Below, one piece after another: positions 59,404 through 64,000 of a stretch of DNA of 64,000 nt. Each line of letters begins with the position of its first letter. Position 1 is the first letter of the stretch. Source of the stretch: Haemophilus_D parainfluenzae_AD (GTDB lineage: Bacteria; Pseudomonadota; Gammaproteobacteria; Enterobacterales; Pasteurellaceae); NCBI RefSeq assembly GCF_001679325.1, contig NZ_LZMX01000001.1; one strand, written 5' to 3'. The notes beneath the pieces were generated by a model, which did not search any database, had not been told where the DNA came from, and saw only the letters and a list, made by a program, of their open reading frames with translations. The translations under genes were made by a program, and so were the position numbers.

Positions 59404-59708
59404 TAGAATGTTACCATTTCTCCATGAGCAGCAACCGCCTCGGTTAAAGAATCCCAAAAGCGTTTACCATCATTTGCCACCCAATCATTGTTTTTATAGG
59501 CAAAATGAAATCCACCCAATCGGCTCGCAAGCCAAAGCTCAAGGAGCGGCTCTTGCTTATTGATAACAATTTGTGAACGATCATCAAATGTAATAGTAAA
59601 TACCGAACCTTGCGTTTCGCAATCTACATCACAACCTTGATTCTCTAGCTCTTCTTCAATTTTTTGCCAAACCTGTTCAATATTTTGGTGAAATTCTGCA
59701 ACATTCAT
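59403..59708 (-). CDS. cyaY: Frataxin-like iron donor protein CyaY
   Basis: CyaY is bacterial frataxin, which binds iron and modulates IscS in iron-sulphur assembly. The 101 residues (106 in E. coli) have the acidic N-terminal helix NVAEFHQNIEQVWQKIEEELENQGCDVDCE, a beta-sheet with FTITFDDRSQIVINKQEPLLELWLASRLGGFHF, and the C-terminal WVANDGKRFWDSLTEAV. The conserved acidic ridge and Trp-rich sheet are seen. It is divergent from lptM with about 95 bases between, the same neighbourhood as in E. coli (cyaY-yifL). The stop shares a base with the recQ start. Confidence 0.94.
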   Translation of the reverse strand: MNVAEFHQNIEQVWQKIEEELENQGCDVDCETQGSVFTITFDDRSQIVINKQEPLLELWLASRLGGFHFAYKNNDWVANDGKRFWDSLTEAVAAHGEMVTF

Positions 59709-59803
59709 AAAATTTTCCGATTAAATCTGATAGAATGCCGTGAATTATAAAGCCTTTCACCTCGTTGGCAAAGGCAGATTTTACTTATTAGAGAGATTGA
59801 AAA

Positions 59804-59929
59804 ATGAAAAAATTACTTTCTATTTTATTACTCAGTGCATTCTGTACTTTAGCGACAGGTTGTGGTGTAAAAGGGCCATTATATTTTCCTGAAAAAGAAC
59901 AACCACAAAACACGCAAAAAACACAATAA
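59804..59929 (+). CDS. lptM: LPS translocon maturation chaperone LptM (YifL), small lipoprotein
   Basis: LptM is a short outer-membrane lipoprotein that promotes oxidative maturation of LptD in the lipopolysaccharide export channel. This 41-codon frame encodes MKKLLSILLLSAFCTLATGC then GVKGPLYFPEKEQ and a Gln/Thr/Lys tail. The lipobox is ATGC (Cys20), followed by the GVKGPLYFP sequence invariant in YifL homologues. GAGAGATTG precedes the ATG. It stands between cyaY (divergent) and lysA (27 bases downstream on the same strand), the E. coli order, which strongly supports the call for a gene too short for many predictors. Confidence 0.93.
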   Translation: MKKLLSILLLSAFCTLATGCGVKGPLYFPEKEQPQNTQKTQ

Positions 59930-59956
59930 AAACTGACCGCACTTAAAGGATTCGTC

Positions 59957-61207
59957 ATGGATTTTTTCCAATATAAAAACGAGCAACTTTATGTTGAAGA
60001 TTTGCCCGTCAAACAACTCGCTGAAGAATTCGGCACACCGCTTTATATTTATTCTCGTGCCACACTTGAACGCCATTGGCATGCCTTTGATTCTGCTTTA
60101 GGAAAGCATCCACACTTGATTTGTTATGCCGTTAAAGCCAATTCCAATATTGGTATCTTGAATGTCATGGCAAAATTAGGTTCTGGTTTTGATATCGTTT
60201 CGCAAGGCGAATTAGAACGCGTATTAGCAGCAGGTGGAGAGGCATCAAAAGTTGTCTTTTCTGGCGTGGCAAAATCTCGTGCAGAAATTATGCGAGCGTT
60301 AGAAGTAGGAATTCGTTGTTTTAATGTGGAATCTATTGCGGAATTACACCATATCAACCAAATTGCGGGTGAAATGGGCAAAGTAGCCCCTATTTCTTTA
60401 CGCGTAAACCCAGATGTCGATGCCCATACACATCCTTACATTTCCACAGGATTAAAGGAAAATAAATTTGGTGTAAGCGTAGACGAAGCGCGTGAGGTAT
60501 ATAAATTAGCAGCAACCTTATCTCATGTAAAAATTACAGGTATGGATTGCCATATTGGCTCTCAGCTTACTGAATTACAACCTTTCTTAGATGCAACTGA
60601 TCGCCTCATTCGTTTAATGGAACAATTAAAAGAAGATGGCATCACATTAAAACACTTAGATCTCGGCGGTGGTTTAGGCGTAACTTATACTGATGAAACG
60701 CCACCTCACCCAAGTGACTATGCAACTGCGTTGCTAAATAAATTAAAAGATTATGAAGATCTCGAAATTATTCTAGAACCTGGCCGAGCGATTGCGGCGA
60801 ATGCGGGGATTTTAGTGGCTAAAGTTCAATACTTAAAAACTAATGAAAGCCGTAACTTCGCGATTACCGATACTGGCATGAACGATATGATTCGCCCGGC
60901 ACTCTATGAAGCTTATATGAACATCATTGAAATTGACCGCACTTTAGAACGTGAAAGAGCCATTTATGATGTTGTTGGCCCAGTATGCGAAACCTCTGAT
61001 TTCTTAGGTAAACAGCGTGAGCTCGCCATTGCTGAAGGGGATTATATTGCTCAACGTTCTGCTGGTGCTTATGGTGCAAGTATGTCTTCAAACTACAATT
61101 CTCGTCCACGTACGGCTGAAGTGTTAGTGGATGGAGACAAAGTTCATTTAATTCGTCGTAGAGAAAATCTCAGCGAGTTATGGGCTCTAGAAAGTATCGC
61201 AGAATAA
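59957..61207 (+). CDS. lysA: Diaminopimelate decarboxylase
   Basis: LysA decarboxylates meso-diaminopimelate to lysine using PLP. The 416 residues (420 in E. coli) have the PLP-lysine motif CYAVKANSN with Lys60, GMDCHIGSQLTEL, LDLGGGLGVTY, EPGRAIAANAG, and PVCETSDFLG with the catalytic cysteine for the other subunit's active site. The start ATG at 59957 is preceded by AAAGGA. Follows lptM closely, possibly in one transcript. All catalytic residues are present, so lysine should be made de novo. Confidence 0.97.
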   Translation: MDFFQYKNEQLYVEDLPVKQLAEEFGTPLYIYSRATLERHWHAFDSALGKHPHLICYAVKANSNIGILNVMAKLGSGFDIVSQGELERVLAAGGEASKVVFSGVAKSRAEIMRALEVGIRCFNVESIAELHHINQIAGEMGKVAPISLRVNPDVDAHTHPYISTGLKENKFGVSVDEAREVYKLAATLSHVKITGMDCHIGSQLTELQPFLDATDRLIRLMEQLKEDGITLKHLDLGGGLGVTYTDETPPHPSDYATALLNKLKDYEDLEIILEPGRAIAANAGILVAKVQYLKTNESRNFAITDTGMNDMIRPALYEAYMNIIEIDRTLERERAIYDVVGPVCETSDFLGKQRELAIAEGDYIAQRSAGAYGASMSSNYNSRPRTAEVLVDGDKVHLIRRRENLSELWALESIAE

Positions 61208-61221
61208 AAATAGATAGAAAG

Positions 61222-61257
61222 AAAAAACGGTCGAGACTTACATCTTGACCGTTTTTT
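61222..61257. terminator. Bidirectional terminator between lysA and hemN
   Basis: An 11-bp perfect stem (AAAAAACGGTC / GACCGTTTTTT) with a 14-base loop lies between convergent genes. Confidence 0.9.
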
Positions 61258-61263
61258 ATATAA

Positions 61264-62631
61264 CTAAATAATTCGAGAGAATTGTTGTCGTTTTGCCGCA
61301 GCTCTTGAATAGGTATCAAAGCATAAACAAATATTACGGATTAATAAGCGACCTTTAGGCGAAACTTGTAAGCCTGTTTCTGTTTCAGAAATTAATCCAT
61401 CTTCAAGTAATGGTTTTAATAACTGTAAATCTTCAGCAAAGTGTTTTTTGAAATCAATATTGTATTGTTTTTCAATGGGTGCAAAATCAAGCTTAAAGTT
61501 ACAAATCAACTGCTTAATCACATCACGGCGTAAGCAATCTTCTTCTGTCATCGCTAAACCTTTATGTAATGCGATTCCTGAATTTTCTACATCATGATAA
61601 TAATGTTTTAATTCTTTTTGGTTTTGAGCATATGTATCACCTAATAAACTAATGGCTGATACACCTAAACCGAGCAAATCACATTCTTCCTGAGTGGTAT
61701 AGCCTTGGAAATTTCGGTGTAAGATACCTTTCTCTTGAGCAATCGCTAATTCATCATCGGGTTTAGCAAAGTGATCCATACCGATAAACTTATAGCCTGC
61801 ATTCCCTAAGGTTTCGATAGTTTTCTGTAAGATTTCTAACTTAGTTTCTGGTGGCGGTAATTGATCTTCTTTAATTTTTGCTTGCCCCGCAAATCGACTT
61901 GGCAAATGGGCATAGTTAAAGATACTTAAACGATCTGGATTCAATTCAATCACTTTATTTAATGTGAACATAAAACTTTCCACATTTTGAAGTGGCAATC
62001 CATAAATTAAATCAAGATTCGTCGATTGGAAACCTAACTCACGAGCGCGAACAAGCAATGCATTCACAAATTCTTCATCTTGTTCACGGTTTACCGCTTT
62101 TTGAACCGCTTTATTGAAATCTTGTACACCCATGCTAATTCGGTTAAAACCAATATTGCGCAAATGATCAAGCATATCGAGTTCAATTTCGCGTGGGTCC
62201 ATCTCAATACTGACTTCTGCATTGTCCGCAATCGTAAAGTGATCTTTAAGCATCTTCATCAAACGAGCAGATTGCTCTTCTGTCAAATAAGTCGGTGTAC
62301 CACCGCCCCAATGCACTTGAGTAGCAATGCGATTTTTAAATAATTCTGAACGCGCTTTGATTTCTTTTTCAAGGTAATCAAGATAAATATCCGCCTTATG
62401 TTGATGACGAGTAATCACCTTATTACAGCCACAGAAATAGCAAAGTTTGTGACAAAACGGAATGTGTACGTAAAGGGAAAGTGGTCTTTCCGGATAACGA
62501 TTGACCGCTGCAATAAAATCTTCGTTTGTGTAACTTTCATTAAATTCTAATGCAGTTGGATAAGATGTATAACGAGGTCCTGATTGATTATACTTTTGAA
62601 TTAACGCAAGATCCCAAATAATTTCAGACAT
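61264..62631 (-). CDS. hemN: Oxygen-independent coproporphyrinogen III oxidase
   Basis: HemN converts coproporphyrinogen III to protoporphyrinogen IX without oxygen using SAM. The 455 residues (457 in E. coli) carry the radical-SAM cysteines C60, C64, C67 and the auxiliary C69 in FCHKLCYFCGCNK, with Tyr and conserved residues in SGPRYTSYPTA (17-27). The SAM-binding GGGTPTYL, MDPREIELDML and a HemN C-terminal domain (RNICLCFDTYSR) are seen. It overlaps the DUF2489 stop by one base. This and hemE mark a working haem pathway. Confidence 0.96.
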   Translation of the reverse strand: MSEIIWDLALIQKYNQSGPRYTSYPTALEFNESYTNEDFIAAVNRYPERPLSLYVHIPFCHKLCYFCGCNKVITRHQHKADIYLDYLEKEIKARSELFKNRIATQVHWGGGTPTYLTEEQSARLMKMLKDHFTIADNAEVSIEMDPREIELDMLDHLRNIGFNRISMGVQDFNKAVQKAVNREQDEEFVNALLVRARELGFQSTNLDLIYGLPLQNVESFMFTLNKVIELNPDRLSIFNYAHLPSRFAGQAKIKEDQLPPPETKLEILQKTIETLGNAGYKFIGMDHFAKPDDELAIAQEKGILHRNFQGYTTQEECDLLGLGVSAISLLGDTYAQNQKELKHYYHDVENSGIALHKGLAMTEEDCLRRDVIKQLICNFKLDFAPIEKQYNIDFKKHFAEDLQLLKPLLEDGLISETETGLQVSPKGRLLIRNICLCFDTYSRAAAKRQQFSRII

Positions 62632-63074
62632 TAAGCTTCCCCAAATTTCTCTACGTCATTTAAAAACTGACGCAACTCCAACATAATTTCTTCTTCAAAT
62701 TTTGCTTCTGCACTTTCTCGCTCAAGATCAAGTTTCATTCTTTCTTTTTTTAACAATGCTTTCCGAGCTTCATGCGTAGGCATTTCTTTCACAATATTAT
62801 AAAGTGCATACATCGCTTGATATGGCTGTAAAGATTGTCCAAAAGGGAGTAAAAGCATTGATAAACGAATCACCCCTTCTGAATGGTTACAATCTCCATT
62901 TTGCATTGCTTTAGCGATAATTACCATACTCTCTTTTAGGCGTTTTGTACGAGCTATTTTAGCCTGTTTGATGATCATGTTTTGCTCGCGTAACTTCCTC
63001 AGTAATTTGAAAGCATAAAATGATACGCCAGCAATAATTCCCAAAGCAATAATACTTAAAATAATCGACCACAT
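62631..63074 (-). CDS. DUF2489 family membrane-anchored protein
   Basis: A 147-residue protein of unknown function with one N-terminal membrane helix (about 4-24, IILSIIALGIIAGVSFYAFKL) and a cytoplasmic helical part rich in Lys and Glu: QAKIARTKRLKESMVIIAKAMQNGDCNHSEGVIRLSMLL, then MPTHEARKALLKKERMKLDLE. The Cys-Asn-His-Ser-Glu-Gly-Val-Ile-Arg-Leu segment matches DUF2489 and is its best conserved part. It sits between yihI (5 bases) and hemN (1-base overlap), a conserved order in gamma-proteobacteria. Nothing else is known; a link to haem synthesis is unproven. Confidence 0.8.
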   Translation of the reverse strand: MWSIILSIIALGIIAGVSFYAFKLLRKLREQNMIIKQAKIARTKRLKESMVIIAKAMQNGDCNHSEGVIRLSMLLLPFGQSLQPYQAMYALYNIVKEMPTHEARKALLKKERMKLDLERESAEAKFEEEIMLELRQFLNDVEKFGEA

Positions 63075-63079
63075 GACAA

Positions 63080-63637
63080 TTATCTGAATTGGTTAATATC
63101 AATCTTCTCGAAGGTTCGATAGAGATCATCCTCTGTCTCCTCTTCATCTTGAATACCTAATTCTTCCATTAATTGAGCAATACGATCTAAGCATTCATCC
63201 ACAAATTGTTGATCAGCTTTACTAATTGTTTTGCCTTCATCTAAGGCATCCAACAATTCATTTAGAATTTCATTATTTTCTAAACGTTCTAACTCAACTT
63301 CAGGCGCAAGTTTTTTCGGTTCTTTTACGGTTAGAATTGTCATCCCTTTCTCAGGTTTATTCACAAATTCAACAATCAGTGGAACCTTTTTACGGCTACC
63401 AATACGCGGATCTTTTTGTTCAACGAATTGGTTATTTTTATTTTGCTCTGCGTGACTATGACGAGAACCGGATGCTAAACCTTTATGTTTACGTTTTTTC
63501 TTATCTTCTCTTGCTTTAGCATCTAATTCATAACGTGTTAATTTCTTACCTGATAGCTTCGGTGCTTCAGGCTTCTTATCTGATTTACGAATTGGCATGA
63601 TATCGCTAATTTTACGAGTTTTCTTTTTACGAGCCAT
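63080..63637 (-). CDS. yihI: YihI, activator of the ribosome-assembly GTPase Der
   Basis: YihI stimulates GTP hydrolysis by the essential ribosome-assembly GTPase Der and holds back late 50S assembly. The 185-residue protein is highly charged: an N-terminal basic half (MARKKKTRKISDIMPIRKSD, then KKKRKHKGLASGSRH) with the family motif HKGLASGSRH, and a C-terminal acidic half (FVDECLDRIAQLMEELGI, then EETEDDLYRTFEKIDINQF). Low complexity but strong family match in the middle. The length agrees with E. coli (169). It is the first gene of yihI-DUF2489-hemN. A Der gene is not in the window. Confidence 0.92.
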   Translation of the reverse strand: MARKKKTRKISDIMPIRKSDKKPEAPKLSGKKLTRYELDAKAREDKKKRKHKGLASGSRHSHAEQNKNNQFVEQKDPRIGSRKKVPLIVEFVNKPEKGMTILTVKEPKKLAPEVELERLENNEILNELLDALDEGKTISKADQQFVDECLDRIAQLMEELGIQDEEETEDDLYRTFEKIDINQFR

Positions 63638-63791
63638 TTGTGTTATTTATCCTATAAAAAATTTTGGTGATTGTACCATTCCACCTCTATTTTCTCATTA
63701 AAAGATTTAAACATCTTTAATAAAACTATTCTGATTTTGACCGCACTTTCCTTTTTTCAAACTAATCTTTAGTCAACGATCCATAAACAAA

Positions 63792-63817
63792 AACCCCAAG
63801 CTCTTCAGCTCGGGGTT
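63792..63817 (-). terminator. rRNA operon terminator
   Basis: A hairpin with arms AACCCCAAGCT / AGCTCGGGGTT (one mismatch pair) and a 4-base loop is followed on the minus strand by TTTGTTT, directly after the 5S rRNA. Confidence 0.85.
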
Positions 63818-63827
63818 CACATTCAGT

Positions 63828-63945
63828 ACCTGGCGGTGTCCTACTCTCACATGGGGAAACCCCACACTACCATCGGCGCATCGGCGTTTCACTTCTGAGT
63901 TCGGTATGGGGTCAGGTGGGACCACCGCTCTATCGCCGCCAGGAT
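63828..63945 (-). rRNA. rrf: 5S ribosomal RNA
   Basis: The minus strand reads CCTGGCGGCGATAGAGCGG followed by the invariant GGTCCCACCTGACCCCAT and GAACTCAGAAGTGAAACGC, ending ACACCGCCAGG, which pairs with the 5' end. It is full length (about 118-120 bases; exact ends within two bases). The terminator follows and 55 bases of 23S-5S spacer fill the window's end, so a 23S gene lies just outside. Transcription is on the minus strand towards yihI. Confidence 0.97.
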
Positions 63946-64000
63946 TATTCCTTTAATAACTTCTTCTCTCTCTTTCTGTTCCACTATCTCTAGTGCTCAC

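Larger units (their letters stand above)
1017..63748. repeat. Dispersed DNA uptake signal sequences (about 49 copies of AAGTGCGGT or ACCGCACTT)
   Basis: This entry records a dispersed short repeat, not a continuous element. Exact nine-base matches start at: plus strand 2979, 3712, 5863, 11009, 11736, 12667, 17804, 18446, 19095, 21610, 29032, 29634, 31699, 33582, 34286, 42462, 44713, 45175, 49111, 49783, 54609, 57510, 59356; minus strand 1017, 4511, 10085, 11765, 14915, 17505, 19252, 23658, 24044, 24726, 26646, 27880, 33901, 35211, 35771, 37615, 41342, 42437, 43597, 47773, 52829, 54229, 57540, 59936, 60936, 63740. They direct uptake of kin DNA by competent Pasteurellaceae. None falls in the Slam or lutAB genes or in the lctP coding sequence. 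Confidence 0.95.

Noticed and set aside
63226..63519. Plus-strand frame over yihI
   Set aside because: It is antisense to the conserved YihI sequence and has no independent support.
1..64000. Prophage, insertion sequence, CRISPR array or tRNA genes
   Set aside because: I looked for integrase or transposase motifs, direct repeat-spacer patterns and tRNA cloverleaf ends on both strands and saw none; a tRNA scan would be decisive.

Overview
This window looks like chromosome from a Pasteurellaceae bacterium, most like Haemophilus parainfluenzae or a near relative. It is AT-rich. The 9-base Haemophilus-type DNA uptake signal AAGTGCGGT (or its complement) occurs about 49 times by hand count, roughly once per 1.3 kb. 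Protein sequences and gene orders (dusB-fis, accB-accC, menB-menC-aroQ, pgk-fbaA, nudC-yjaG-hup, plsC-ftsP) are those of Haemophilus. An intact hemE lies between nudC and yjaG, which argues against haem-requiring H. influenzae and for a haem-prototrophic species. A run of Ns at 7742-7852 shows this is a draft assembly. Nearly all of the window is ordinary core genome. No gene-free stretch exceeds 300 bases, and I saw no prophage, insertion sequence, CRISPR array or tRNA.

Layout. 1-5.4 kb: end of tonB, then fis, dusB, prmA, a DMT exporter, panF and yhdT. 5.4-8.0 kb: a Slam-type outer-membrane translocator and its probable client, a surface lipoprotein with an 18-bp repeat tract interrupted by the gap. 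8.2-12.6 kb: accCB, aroQ, menC, menB. 12.8-16.5 kb: an orphan lipoprotein, lldD under a probable Fur box, and a phosphohexomutase. 16.5-18.6 kb: murQ-anmK peptidoglycan recycling. 18.7-23.2 kb: the second L-lactate system, lctP-lutABC. 23.5-27.8 kb: ygfZ, yicC, tyrP and a DUF421/DUF3290 membrane pair. 27.9-33.6 kb: nudC, hemE, yjaG, hup, a DeoR regulator and glmS. 33.6-37.6 kb: lpxH, plsC, ftsP, an unknown exported protein and a YjbR protein.

37.7-41.3 kb: a four-gene operon of an uncharacterised ABC importer with a Tat-type binding protein plus an NnrS-like membrane protein. 41.3-42.4 kb: a MerR regulator divergent from a short CDF metal exporter, with a textbook 19-bp-spaced MerR promoter. 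42.5-49.6 kb: folB, plsY, rpoH, a DUF2322 protein, murB, narQ, an MFS transporter, a 50-residue membrane protein and yfhL. 49.7-55.8 kb: RNase T2, pgk, fbaA, an O-antigen-ligase-like protein, a heptosyltransferase-family protein and a YczE protein. 56-64 kb: the glycyl-radical protein yjjI behind FNR-like and CRP-like sites, recQ-cyaY, lptM-lysA, hemN, a DUF2489 gene, yihI, and the 5S rRNA end of an rrn operon.

Themes. Lactate use is doubled (LldD versus LctP-LutABC), and each has different candidate control sites: Fur for lldD, CRP and ArcA for lctP. Respiratory and anaerobic functions recur (narQ, yjjI, hemN, NnrS-like). Envelope functions are dense (Slam/lipoprotein, murB, murQ, anmK, lpxH, plsC, plsY, ligase, heptosyltransferase). 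Uptake signals in inverted pairs repeatedly serve as likely transcription terminators.
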